From contig JAGCDQ010000008.1 of assembly GCA_017651245.1 (NCBI GenBank), forward strand, positions 1 through 64,000: a stretch of 64,000 nt of DNA. The letters run 5' to 3'. Numbering within the stretch: the first letter of the stretch is position 1; every line of letters starts with the position of its first letter. The DNA comes from Bacteroidaceae bacterium. Its GTDB lineage: Bacteria > Bacteroidota > Bacteroidia > Bacteroidales > Bacteroidaceae. The translations under genes were made by a program, and so were the position numbers. Positions 32,898-42,487 of the stretch are shown here, piece by piece. A model generated the notes under the pieces. It had not been told where the DNA came from. It saw only the letters and a program-made list of their open reading frames with translations, and did not search any database.

Positions 32898-34307
32898 ATG
32901 AGTTTGATTAAATCTATTTCAGGCATCCGCGGAACGATTGGCGGACGTGCCGGTGAGGGATTGAATCCCCTCGATATTGTGAAATTCACAAGCGCATACG
33001 CAACATTGATTCGCCGTACCACCAAGATTGAGAGCAACAAGATTGTGGTGGGTCGCGATGCCCGCATCTCTGGCGAGATGGTCAAGAATGTTGTGTGTGG
33101 CACCCTGATGGGTATGGGCTTCGATGTAGTGAACATTGGACTTGCTTCCACTCCCACGACTGAGATAGCAGTCACGATGGAAGGTGCCTGTGGTGGTATC
33201 ATCATCACAGCCAGTCACAATCCCCGTCATTGGAATGCCCTCAAACTTCTGAACGAAAAAGGTGAGTTCCTCAATGCCGTAGAGGGTAACGAGGTGCTCA
33301 AGATTGCCGAAGCAGAAGATTTCGACTATGCAGATGTAGATGGTCTCGGTAAGTACATCGAGGACAACTCCTACGACCAGAAACACATTGATCTGGTGCT
33401 AGGGCTTGACCTCGTGGATGTCGCTGCCATCAAGAAGCAGAATTTTCGTGTGGCATTCGACAGTATCAACTCTGTTGGCGGTGTCATCCTGCCTAAACTC
33501 TTCAAGGCATTAGGTGTGGAACACGTCACCCCACTCTATGCAGAGCCTACGGGCGACTTCCAGCATAATCCTGAGCCATTGGAGAAGAACCTTTCCGACA
33601 TCATGGGACTCATGGCAAAGGGAGGGAACGATGTGGGCTTCGTGGTTGACCCCGACGTGGACCGTCTCGCTTTCATCTGTGAAGACGGAAAGATGTATGG
33701 TGAAGAATACACCCTTGTTACGGTAGCTGATTACATTCTCAAGCACACATCTGGCAACACAGTGAGCAACCTCTCCTCCACCCGTGCCCTTCGCGATGTC
33801 ACTCGCAAGTATGGTATGCAGTACAATGCAGCAGCAGTAGGAGAAGTGAACGTAGTAACCAAAATGAAGGAGACCAACACCGTCATTGGAGGTGAAGGTA
33901 ATGGTGGCGTCATCTACCCAGCCGCTCACTACGGCCGCGATGCCCTCGTTGGTATCGCCCTCTTCCTCAGTCATCTGGCACACGAACGCGAGGCAAAACC
34001 CGGACTGACCGTCAGCCAACTTCGTGCCACCTATCCAGATTATGCCATCGCCAAGAACCGCATTGACCTCGATGCTTCCACCGACGTGGATGCCATCCTC
34101 GCCAAAGTCAAAGCAATGTACACAGGAAAGGAAGGTGTGGAAGTGAACGACATCGATGGTGTGAAAATTGACTTCCCAGACAAGTGGGTGCATCTCCGCA
34201 AGTCCAACACAGAGCCCATCATCCGCGTCTATTCCGAAGCTGCCACGATGGAGGCTGCAGACGAAATTGGAAAGGCCATCATGGACGTGGTATATTCAAT
34301 GAAGTAA
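32898..34307 (+). CDS. glmM: Phosphoglucosamine mutase
   Basis: 469 aa, alpha-D-phosphohexomutase family. Converts glucosamine 6-phosphate to glucosamine 1-phosphate for UDP-GlcNAc and peptidoglycan. Catalytic phosphoserine loop GGIIITASHNPRHWN, metal loop VVDPDVDRLAFI, sugar-recognition GGEGNGG, and the C-terminal phosphate-binding RKSNTEPIIRVYSEA. The first segment KSISGIRGTIGG is also typical. Phosphomannomutase activity cannot be excluded from sequence alone. It is the last gene of the unit that begins with NfeD; a strong terminator follows. Confidence 0.92.
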   Translation: MSLIKSISGIRGTIGGRAGEGLNPLDIVKFTSAYATLIRRTTKIESNKIVVGRDARISGEMVKNVVCGTLMGMGFDVVNIGLASTPTTEIAVTMEGACGGIIITASHNPRHWNALKLLNEKGEFLNAVEGNEVLKIAEAEDFDYADVDGLGKYIEDNSYDQKHIDLVLGLDLVDVAAIKKQNFRVAFDSINSVGGVILPKLFKALGVEHVTPLYAEPTGDFQHNPEPLEKNLSDIMGLMAKGGNDVGFVVDPDVDRLAFICEDGKMYGEEYTLVTVADYILKHTSGNTVSNLSSTRALRDVTRKYGMQYNAAAVGEVNVVTKMKETNTVIGGEGNGGVIYPAAHYGRDALVGIALFLSHLAHEREAKPGLTVSQLRATYPDYAIAKNRIDLDASTDVDAILAKVKAMYTGKEGVEVNDIDGVKIDFPDKWVHLRKSNTEPIIRVYSEAATMEAADEIGKAIMDVVYSMK

Positions 34308-34336
34308 ACAAACTACACATAATTCTTGCAAATATG

Positions 34337-34367
34337 CGGCGTATCGTCTCGATACGCCGTTGTTTTT
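34337..34367 (+). terminator. Rho-independent terminator after glmM
   Basis: CGGCGTATCG (34337-34346), loop TCT, CGATACGCCG (34350-34359), then TTGTTTTT. A perfect 10-bp stem 30 nt after the stop codon. Confidence 0.92.
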
Positions 34368-34499
34368 AAGCACAACATATACTAAACAGATTAGCACCTT
34401 TATTCTCACTGATCGTGTAAATTTTTCTTTACAACAGGTATGGTTTGGGGAAGGTAAAAGAAGAAAGTTGCATTATTTCGAGAAAAAAGCAAGGTTTTA

Positions 34500-34531
34500 T
34501 TTGTGTGTTAGCGGGAAAAGGGGTATCTTTG
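34500..34531 (+). promoter_or_regulatory. Promoter of mdh
   Basis: TTTG (34500-34503), 20-bp spacer, TATCTTTG (34524-34531): one of the best consensus matches in the window. Start codon 39 nt downstream. Confidence 0.85.
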
Positions 34532-34570
34532 CACATATAATGTATAACGCTTAAATTAAACAATAGTATT

Positions 34571-35569
34571 ATGGGATTTTTAACTAATGACAAGCTTGTT
34601 ATAGTAGGCGCTGGTGGTGCTATCGGTTCCACTATGGTTCAGTTGGCTTTGACGATGAAGCTGACTCCTAATGTGTGTCTTTATGACGTGTATGCTCCTG
34701 GTATGGAGGGTGTGATGGAAGAGATGTTCCATTGTGGTTATGACGGCGTGAACCTGACGGCTACCACTGATGTGGCTGAGGCGTTCAAGGATGCCAAGTA
34801 CATCATTTCTTCTGGTGGTGCTCCCCGGAAGGCTGGCATGACTCGTGAGGATCTTCTGGCTGGCAACTGCAAGATTGCAGAGGAACTGGGTCAGAACATC
34901 AAGACTTACTGCCCTGATGTGAAGCACGTGACTGTGATTTTCAACCCTGCTGACTTGACAGGTCTGGTGACGCTGTTGTATTCAGGTTTGAAGCCAGGTC
35001 AGGTGACCACTCTTGCCGCACTCGACTCTACTCGTCTGCAGTCTGCTTTGGCTAAGAAGTTTGGTGTGAAGCAGTATGAGGTGACTGGTTGCGCTACTTA
35101 TGGTGGTCACGGTGAGCAGATGGCTGTGTTTGGCAGCGCTGTGAAGGTGGCTGGCAAGCCTCTCAACGAGTTGATCGGCACTCCTGCTTGCACACAGGAG
35201 GAGTGGGAGCAGCTGAAGGTGGATGTGACGAAGGGTGGTGCGAAGATTATCGAGCTTCGCGGACGTTCTTCTTGGCAAAGCCCTGCTTACTGCTCTGTGG
35301 AGATGATTCGCTCTGTGATGGGCGGTGAGAAGTTCCGTTGGCCTGCTGGTACTTACGTTTGCAACGAGAAGTACAACCACATCATGATGGCAATGGACAC
35401 CACGCTCGACACGAACGGCTGCACTTACAAGATGCCTACTGGCACAGCAGAGGAAATGGCAAAGTTGGATGCTTCTTACGAGCACCTTTGCAAGATGCGT
35501 GACGAACTCGTAACGCTGAACATTGTTCCTCCAATTTCTGAGTGGAGCAAGATCAATCCAAACTTGTAA
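34571..35569 (+). CDS. mdh: Malate dehydrogenase
   Basis: 332 aa, LDH/MDH fold. NAD-binding start KLVIVGAGGAIGSTMVQLAL, YIISSGGAPRKAGMTREDLL, the substrate arginine and histidine regions LDSTRLQSALAKKFGV and TYGGHGEQMAVFGSAV, and a long C-terminal half that fits the Bacteroidales MDH form. It interconverts malate and oxaloacetate, in these anaerobes mainly in the reductive direction toward succinate. Codon use is strongly biased to GCT/GGT-type codons compared with neighbours, as expected of a highly expressed gene. The next gene starts 1 nt after its stop, an odd partner for a housekeeping enzyme. Confidence 0.93.
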   Translation: MGFLTNDKLVIVGAGGAIGSTMVQLALTMKLTPNVCLYDVYAPGMEGVMEEMFHCGYDGVNLTATTDVAEAFKDAKYIISSGGAPRKAGMTREDLLAGNCKIAEELGQNIKTYCPDVKHVTVIFNPADLTGLVTLLYSGLKPGQVTTLAALDSTRLQSALAKKFGVKQYEVTGCATYGGHGEQMAVFGSAVKVAGKPLNELIGTPACTQEEWEQLKVDVTKGGAKIIELRGRSSWQSPAYCSVEMIRSVMGGEKFRWPAGTYVCNEKYNHIMMAMDTTLDTNGCTYKMPTGTAEEMAKLDASYEHLCKMRDELVTLNIVPPISEWSKINPNL

Positions 35570-35570
35570 T

Positions 35571-38500
35571 GTGAAAAGGTACGGAAAGTATACGTTTTTG
35601 GGTTGGAGTTGGCGCATCCTTCTGGGGATTGTGCTAACTCCAATCTTCTTATTGCTGTTGCTTTTCGTACTGCTCTATACGCCTCCTGTCCAGAAGTTCG
35701 CAGTGGATAAGGCTGCTGAGATTCTGAGTGAGGAGATGGGCATGGATGTGACGGTGGAGAGTGTCCACCTGAAGTTCCCGCTCGATCTCTCGATGGGAGG
35801 ATTGCTGGCCATTCAGGAGGGCGACACGGTGGTGTATGCCAAAGAATTGGACATCAGCATCAAGGCGTTGCCGTTGCTGGAACTGAAGGCGGAGGTGGAT
35901 GGCATCCATCTGTATGACGCCAAGTTGAACACGAAGGGGTTGATTGACTCTTTTGTGATCAAGGGAGACCTTGCAGAACTGAGTCTTGATAGCCACAGCA
36001 CAGACATCAAGGAAGAGCTTGCTGTGGTTAACAAGGCACTGTTGAGGGATGCCGACTTGATGGTGCTGCTGAATGACACGGTGCCAGAAGACACGACCAC
36101 CAGCGACGTGAAATGGAAAATCCAAGTGGATGACTTGGCGTTGGAGAATGTGAAAGCGGCTGTGTTGCTCACTCCACAAGCCGACAGCACTTGGGCAACT
36201 GCCCACTTTGCGGAAGCCCACGCCTCGGCATTCATTGACCTCGGAAATGAAATCTATCAGGTTCCTCAATTGGAACTCAAGAACTCGAAGGCTGGGTTTG
36301 AGTATCGAAACGACCCTCGATACCCTCAGCAGTTTGACCCCTCCCACATGCTTTTCAGCGAAATCAACATGGAGGTGGATTCCTTTGAATACAAGGGTAA
36401 AACGGGCGAGATGGCATTGAATATCCGTCAACTCGCAGGTGTGGAGCAATCGGGCCTGACCATTACGGAAACACAGGGTAGGGTGGAGATGGACACGCTC
36501 TCCCTGACGGTGCCTCACCTCCACATGAAGACGGCTGACAGCGACCTGACGGTGGCGTATCGGATGGACATGAATGCCTTCGACGAGGTGAATCCGGGCA
36601 CGTTCTCCCTGATTGGGGAAGGACAAATCGGCAAGGGTGATGTCATCTTCTTCACGCGCATGGGAGGACCAGACACGAAGGATGTGTGCACGATGCTGAA
36701 CAGGCAGCTGTCCGTGCGTCCGATGGAGGTGCAGTTGAAGGCGGAGGGTAACCTCGAAACGCTGAATGTGCCTCAGTTGCACCTGAAAGCCCCAGGCTTG
36801 GCTGTCGTGGATGGCAGCGTGACCTTGTGGGATGTGGCGAATGACCTCTCTCTGAAGACCAACCTGAAAGCAAAGGATGCGCATGGGGCAAGCATCGATT
36901 TGGATGGCGGCTATGTGATGGCATCTGATGCCTACAGGGCTGATTTGGTGTTCAACAATCTGGTGGTGAACAACTATGTGCCGATGGAGGAACGAACCGT
37001 CCTGACGGGTAAAGCAAAGGTGAACGGCAGGGGCTTTGATTTCCTCTCGACCTCCACCACACTGGATGCCACCGCTCATCTCTCCAATGGCTATATGGGC
37101 AAGGTGAACCTCAGTAACGTGGATGCTGATGCCACCTTGAAGGGGGGCAACTTGCAGTTGGCATTGACGGCTGAAAACGACCAGGTGAAGACTGACCTGA
37201 CTTTTGACGGAACGCTGAAACGTAACTTGATAGAGGGTGTGCTTGACCTTAACCTGCCTTATGCCGATTTGCAGAGCATGGGCTTCAGCGAGGATGTGCT
37301 GACGACCCGTGCGAACGGCACCATGCAGTTCTCCTACAATATGGACAAACTGGTGCGTGTGGAATCGCAGGTGGAGACATTCCACTTGAAGTTGGGGAAC
37401 GACAGCATCCATACGAATGCGTTCTATCTGTTTGCCGAGGCATTGAAGGACACGACTTCTGCCACCATCCAGACGGGTGACCTCGACTTCACGTTCTTTG
37501 CTCCATACAATATGTTCAACCTGATGCCAAAGGTGGAAAAGCTGCAGAAGGAGGCGGTGAGCCAATTCAAGAAGCGTGATGTGGATCTCAATGTGCTGAG
37601 GTCTTATCTGCCAGAACTGACCTTGCATGTTGCAGCAGGCAGCGACAACCCCTTCACCGACATCCTTGAGACCTATGGCATCGAATTCAGGGAGTTTGTT
37701 GCCGATGTGGAGGCTTCACCCCACACAGGCTTGATGGGCAACGGACATCTGTATGACTTCAGGAAGGACAGCGTGAGGGTGGACACTGCTTTCTTTGAAC
37801 TGGCACAAGACTCCACGAAGTTTGACTATCGTGTGGGTGTGCAATGTAACGACCAACCCCTGCTTCCAGCTTTCCGTGCCTATCTGGACGGTTACCTGAA
37901 AGCGAATGAGGTGGATGCCCACCTGACCTACTTCGACAAGAAAGACCGCAAGGGTATAGACTTGGGTGTGAAAGGTCTGGCAAGCGACACTTGTGTGACA
38001 TTCAATTTGTATCCGAAGACACCCATTATCGCCTATCGGGAATTCTCAGTCAATAGCGACAACTACATCATCACCCGTCCTGACAAGCCGTTCCTTGCCG
38101 ATGTGCGTCTGGCGAGCTTGTCGGACAGCACCTACTTGGCTGTGTATGCCGATGAAAGTGCCATTGGGAAACAAATCGCCAATATCATCGCCAATGACCT
38201 CAACATTCAGGAGTTGCTGACGGTGTTGCCGATGCCAGGAATCCCTTCCATGAGTGGTATCTTGAATGTGGATGCCACCTATATCGACCAGGGAGAAAAC
38301 TTCATGGTGGAAGGCTCCTTTAATGCTGAGCGCTTTGCCTACGAAGGTATGAATGTGGGTAATGTGTCCTCACGCTTCACCTATATGCCAGAAGGAGAAA
38401 CCCGTCATGTGATTGATGGAACATTGGCTTATAATAACCTTGACATCCTCGAACTTGACGGCACTTACAATGCAGAGGGAGAAGGAGCACTGGACGCCAA

Positions 38501-40148
38501 ACTCCAATTCTTGGATGTGCCTATGGAGATGTTGTCTCCGTTCATGCCTGACCAGTTGGTGGGCTTCAGTGGAGCAATGGCTGGTGAGATGAAGGTGACA
38601 GGTCCGATGAGCGCATTGCTGTTCAATGGTGCGTTGCTGCCCAAGGATGTGCATGTGCTCTCCAAGCCTTACAGCATCGACCTCGCTTTGGCAAACGACT
38701 CGCTCATCTTCAACAATAGCCGTATTGATTTCGATTCGTACAAATTCTATGGGGCTGATGTGACCAATCCGCTTACGCTGAACGGTTATGTCGATTTCGC
38801 CAACTTCGATGAAATCTTCATGTCGCTCTCGCTCAACGGCAGGAACTTCAAACTGGTTGAGTCACCCTATAGCAGCCAAAAGTTGCTGTATGGCGATATG
38901 TATGGTGACTTCTTTGCCCGTGTCATCGGTTCCACGAAGGATTTGACGGTGCGTGGTCTTGTGCGTGTGTTGCCTACCACAAACATCACCTACATTTTGT
39001 CGGAAACGGCACTCTATCAGACCGACCGACTGGAAGACATTGTCACTTTTGTCGATTTCAATGCGCCACCGCCTCCAAAGGAATCCATCCCGAAGAAGAC
39101 CTATATGGGTATCGATATGAACTTGGTGCTGAGCATCGAGGATGGTGCCAAACTGCGTGGTGAGTTCTCGGCAGATAAGCAGAGTTACGTCAATGTGCAG
39201 GGTGGTGGTAACATCACGATGTCGTACACGCCATCAGGTGTGTTCAACATGCAGGGTCGCTACACCATCAACGAGGGTGAGATGAAATACACCCTTCCTG
39301 TCATTCCACTCAAGACCTTCTCCATCCATCCGGGTTCATACATCGAGTTCACGGGACAACCAGACAACCCACTTCTTAACATCACCGCTACAGAGCGTGT
39401 GAAAGCCTCTGTTGCCAAGAGTGACGGCTCTACCCGAACGGTGCCATTCGACGTTGGTTTGAAGATTTCCAACACCTTGCAGAACATGGGATTGGAATTC
39501 ATCATCGATGCTCCTGAAGACCAATCGGTGCAGAACGAACTGGCGGCAAGTTCAGCAGAGGATCGCAACAAACTGGCAGTCGGCATGTTGGCAACGGGTA
39601 TGTATCTGTCTAGTACCAACGGCAAGGGATTGGCTGCTGGCGATGCGCTGAGTGGTTTCTTGGAGGATGAAATCAACAAGATTGCCGGCAATGCACTCTC
39701 AACGATGGTGAATGTGAGTGTGGGTGTGGGACAAACGGTTCGTGAAGATGGTTCGAGACGCACAGATTACTCCTTCCAGTTCTCGCGCAAGTTCTTCTCC
39801 GACCGCCTGAATGTGATTATCGGTGGTAAGGTAAGTTCTGACAACAATACGACGAGACGCAGTGAGTCAGGTGCCTACATCGACAACGTGTCGTTGGAAT
39901 GGCGACTCAATAATGGCGGCACACAGTATATCCGTCTTTTCCACGAGAAAGACTACTCCAGCTTGATTGAAGGCGAACTGGACAGGAACGGATTTGGTGT
40001 GGTGCTGCGTAAGAAAGTGGACAAACTCTCCGACTTGGTCATCTGGAAACGACGCAAGAAGGAAGTGGAGCAGCAGGAAGACAACATCAATGCTGAGAAT
40101 ACAGAAGATAACCTCAATGCTGACAAGACAGAAGATAGAACACAATGA
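35571..40148 (+). CDS. tamB: TamB-like translocation and assembly protein
   Basis: 1525 aa with a GTG start one base after the mdh stop (an in-frame ATG inside mdh at 35523 is unlikely). One N-terminal membrane anchor (WRILLGIVLTPIFLLLLLFVLLYTPP) is followed by over 1300 residues of repeating beta-strands, which in this family form a lipid-carrying groove across the periplasm. The C-terminal TamB domain (DUF490) is seen in the last 450 residues: LTVRGLVRVLPTTNITYIL, INEGEMKYTLPVIPLKTFSI, YIEFTGQPDNPLLNITA, GMLATGMYL, VNVSVGVGQTVREDGSRRTDYSFQFSRKF. A charged Glu/Asn/Asp tail closes it. It overlaps tamL by 4 nt, so the pair is co-translated. Confidence 0.92.
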   Translation: MKRYGKYTFLGWSWRILLGIVLTPIFLLLLLFVLLYTPPVQKFAVDKAAEILSEEMGMDVTVESVHLKFPLDLSMGGLLAIQEGDTVVYAKELDISIKALPLLELKAEVDGIHLYDAKLNTKGLIDSFVIKGDLAELSLDSHSTDIKEELAVVNKALLRDADLMVLLNDTVPEDTTTSDVKWKIQVDDLALENVKAAVLLTPQADSTWATAHFAEAHASAFIDLGNEIYQVPQLELKNSKAGFEYRNDPRYPQQFDPSHMLFSEINMEVDSFEYKGKTGEMALNIRQLAGVEQSGLTITETQGRVEMDTLSLTVPHLHMKTADSDLTVAYRMDMNAFDEVNPGTFSLIGEGQIGKGDVIFFTRMGGPDTKDVCTMLNRQLSVRPMEVQLKAEGNLETLNVPQLHLKAPGLAVVDGSVTLWDVANDLSLKTNLKAKDAHGASIDLDGGYVMASDAYRADLVFNNLVVNNYVPMEERTVLTGKAKVNGRGFDFLSTSTTLDATAHLSNGYMGKVNLSNVDADATLKGGNLQLALTAENDQVKTDLTFDGTLKRNLIEGVLDLNLPYADLQSMGFSEDVLTTRANGTMQFSYNMDKLVRVESQVETFHLKLGNDSIHTNAFYLFAEALKDTTSATIQTGDLDFTFFAPYNMFNLMPKVEKLQKEAVSQFKKRDVDLNVLRSYLPELTLHVAAGSDNPFTDILETYGIEFREFVADVEASPHTGLMGNGHLYDFRKDSVRVDTAFFELAQDSTKFDYRVGVQCNDQPLLPAFRAYLDGYLKANEVDAHLTYFDKKDRKGIDLGVKGLASDTCVTFNLYPKTPIIAYREFSVNSDNYIITRPDKPFLADVRLASLSDSTYLAVYADESAIGKQIANIIANDLNIQELLTVLPMPGIPSMSGILNVDATYIDQGENFMVEGSFNAERFAYEGMNVGNVSSRFTYMPEGETRHVIDGTLAYNNLDILELDGTYNAEGEGALDAKLQFLDVPMEMLSPFMPDQLVGFSGAMAGEMKVTGPMSALLFNGALLPKDVHVLSKPYSIDLALANDSLIFNNSRIDFDSYKFYGADVTNPLTLNGYVDFANFDEIFMSLSLNGRNFKLVESPYSSQKLLYGDMYGDFFARVIGSTKDLTVRGLVRVLPTTNITYILSETALYQTDRLEDIVTFVDFNAPPPPKESIPKKTYMGIDMNLVLSIEDGAKLRGEFSADKQSYVNVQGGGNITMSYTPSGVFNMQGRYTINEGEMKYTLPVIPLKTFSIHPGSYIEFTGQPDNPLLNITATERVKASVAKSDGSTRTVPFDVGLKISNTLQNMGLEFIIDAPEDQSVQNELAASSAEDRNKLAVGMLATGMYLSSTNGKGLAAGDALSGFLEDEINKIAGNALSTMVNVSVGVGQTVREDGSRRTDYSFQFSRKFFSDRLNVIIGGKVSSDNNTTRRSESGAYIDNVSLEWRLNNGGTQYIRLFHEKDYSSLIEGELDRNGFGVVLRKKVDKLSDLVIWKRRKKEVEQQEDNINAENTEDNLNADKTEDRTQ

Positions 40149-42487
40149 AAACGTTACGACACATAATATATATATGTATAGCTTGCCTCTTTGTGGCTTG
40201 CTCCACCACTGACCATCTGCCAGAGGGAGAGAAACTCTATACGGGTGTGAAGAAGATGAAGGTGCATGGACAGAAAGGAACCCCTGCTGAAGATGTGGCT
40301 GTGACGGAAGTGAAAGCGGCGTTGGCATACAAGCCCAATGGCTCCCTCTTGGGCAGTTCGTCCAAGCGAAGCCCCCTGCAGGTGGGACTTTGGATTTATA
40401 ATGCCTATGTGGATAAGCCTCGAAAGGGATTCAACAAGTGGATGTTCAACTCCTTTGCAGGCACACCTGTCACCATTTCCAGCGTGTCGCCTGAGACGCG
40501 CACCAAAGTGGCAACCAACATCTTGCAGAACTACGGTTATTTCCGTGGAAATGTGGATTACACCCTCATTGACCAGAAGAACCCTCGCAAGCAACGCATT
40601 GCCTACGACATCCATTTGGGTGAGCCTTATCTCTATGACAGCATCCGCTATGCTTTCCGCGATAGCATACAGGACAGCATCATTCATGCTACAGAGAAGG
40701 AGGCATACCTTCATCAAGGTGACCAGTTCTCCACACTCAACCTCACCAACGAGAAAGATCGCATCGTGAGTGCTTTCCGCAACAATGGCTTGTATTATTA
40801 TCGTCCTGATTACATCAATTACTTTGCCGATTCCACCAACATCCCTTATCGGGTGAAGTTGCTGGTGGTGCCTGATTTGGATGTGCCTGACTATGCATCT
40901 CGTCAATTCTATTTCGGCAATACCAGTGTGTATATCCGTAAGAGCCGCACCAGAATGGCTGGGCAACGACGTCGTAGGAATGGTGAGGCAGAAGTGTTTG
41001 ATGATTCCATTCAGCGTCGTCGGCTGAAGATTGCTTATCAAGGTGAGAAAATCCCGATCGCTCCACGTGTGGTGATGAAGAACTTCAAGTTCCATTCTCG
41101 CCAGATGTTCAATCAATCCAGTGTGGATCAGACGTTGACCAACCTGCATCGCATGGACATCTTCTCGAATGTCAGGCTTGCCTTCACCCCTCGTGACACC
41201 ACCAGTTTGAATGACACTATTGACACGCGTATTGACCTGACGATGGATCAACTGATTGATGCTGAGTGCGATTTCAGCTTCACCCATAAGTCCAACTCTC
41301 AGATTGGTCCTGCAGGAGGTGTCACTGTCTCCAAGCGTAATGCGTTCCGTCATGGCGAGACTTTGTCGGTGGGCGTTCGAGGCAGTTATGAATGGACCAC
41401 AAGGAAAATGTATGGGGAAGAAGAACGCGTCAATTCCTATCTGGCAGCACTCGACGTCTCTCTGTCTTATCCTTGGATTGCGTTCCCTTGGCTCAACAAG
41501 CGTTTCTACAAATACCCCACCTCAACAGAGTTCAAGGTGACTTTGGAGCAACGAAAACGAGCATACTACTATCGTTTGATGTCCTCCACGATTGAGGCAA
41601 CCTACGATTTCCAGACGTCCCGTTCATGGAGCCATAAGTTGACTCCTCTGACGGTCACCTACAATAAGATGCAGAACACGACAGACCGTTTTGATTCCAT
41701 CTACTTTTTCAATCAAGCCCTCTACGTGTCTCTGCAAGATGTGTTCATTCCTGCACAGCAATACACCATCACTTACGACAACACGTGGAACAACCGCATT
41801 CGTCATACGATGCACTTTGAGGGAACGGTGAAGCAGTCATCTAACTTCCTCAACCTCACCAACGCTATACTGGGATTTAATTACTATCAAAAGGATAAGA
41901 AGCTGCTCTCCACGCCTTATTCGCAGTTCCTTAAGTTCAATTTCCAACTCAAGAACATCTTCCACATCACAGAAAAGACTTCTATCGCCACTCGTATACA
42001 ACTGGGAGCTATTTGGTCATACGGAAACTCCGACTATGCACCCTACAGCGAACTCTTCTATGTGGGTGGTGCCAACAGTATCCGAGCCTTCTCCATTCGT
42101 AGCATTGGTCCTGGACGTTTCCGCGATGACTATTTGGGCATCTATTTAGCCCAAACGGGTGATGTGAAGTTGGAGATGAATGCTGAGTATCGTTTCCCCA
42201 TCATCAATGCCTTCCAAGGAGCACTCTTTGTCGATGCCGGCAATGTGTGGCTCATGCGTGATGATGCCTATCAAGTGGGTGGAAAGTTAGGTGATGGCGG
42301 TTTCTTCAATACGATGGCTGTCGGTACAGGTTGCGGACTTCGTTACGATCTCGACTTTCTCATCCTGCGTCTTGACTTGGGTGTAGGAATCCATTTGCCC
42401 TACGATACAGGCAAATCAACTTATTACAACATTCCAAGGTTCAAGGACTCTATGACGGTTCACTTCGCAGTGGGATACCCCTTCTAA
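40145..42487 (+). CDS. tamL: TamL: lipidated BamA/TamA-family outer-membrane protein
   Basis: 780 aa. The N-terminus MKTLRHIIYICIACLFVACS has a lipobox (FVAC), the feature that sets Bacteroidetes TamL apart from TamA. POTRA-like domains fill the first half (TKVATNILQNYGYFRGNVDYTL, FSTLNLTNEKDRIVSAFRNNGLYYY, VDQTLTNLHRMDIFSNVRLAF). The second half is the 16-strand barrel with the family signature VGGANSIRAFSIRSIGPG and a last strand ending MTVHFAVGYPF, a C-terminal aromatic. An Arg-rich loop (RKSRTRMAGQRRRRNG) lies between POTRA units. It works with TamB in outer-membrane biogenesis. Its stop overlaps the convergent GH43 gene by 4 nt. Confidence 0.93.
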   Translation: MKTLRHIIYICIACLFVACSTTDHLPEGEKLYTGVKKMKVHGQKGTPAEDVAVTEVKAALAYKPNGSLLGSSSKRSPLQVGLWIYNAYVDKPRKGFNKWMFNSFAGTPVTISSVSPETRTKVATNILQNYGYFRGNVDYTLIDQKNPRKQRIAYDIHLGEPYLYDSIRYAFRDSIQDSIIHATEKEAYLHQGDQFSTLNLTNEKDRIVSAFRNNGLYYYRPDYINYFADSTNIPYRVKLLVVPDLDVPDYASRQFYFGNTSVYIRKSRTRMAGQRRRRNGEAEVFDDSIQRRRLKIAYQGEKIPIAPRVVMKNFKFHSRQMFNQSSVDQTLTNLHRMDIFSNVRLAFTPRDTTSLNDTIDTRIDLTMDQLIDAECDFSFTHKSNSQIGPAGGVTVSKRNAFRHGETLSVGVRGSYEWTTRKMYGEEERVNSYLAALDVSLSYPWIAFPWLNKRFYKYPTSTEFKVTLEQRKRAYYYRLMSSTIEATYDFQTSRSWSHKLTPLTVTYNKMQNTTDRFDSIYFFNQALYVSLQDVFIPAQQYTITYDNTWNNRIRHTMHFEGTVKQSSNFLNLTNAILGFNYYQKDKKLLSTPYSQFLKFNFQLKNIFHITEKTSIATRIQLGAIWSYGNSDYAPYSELFYVGGANSIRAFSIRSIGPGRFRDDYLGIYLAQTGDVKLEMNAEYRFPIINAFQGALFVDAGNVWLMRDDAYQVGGKLGDGGFFNTMAVGTGCGLRYDLDFLILRLDLGVGIHLPYDTGKSTYYNIPRFKDSMTVHFAVGYPF

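Noticed and set aside
35649-37628. 659-codon minus-strand frame opposite tamB
   Set aside because: His/Gln/Leu-rich shadow of the strand-rich TamB coding frame; no start context and no family motif.
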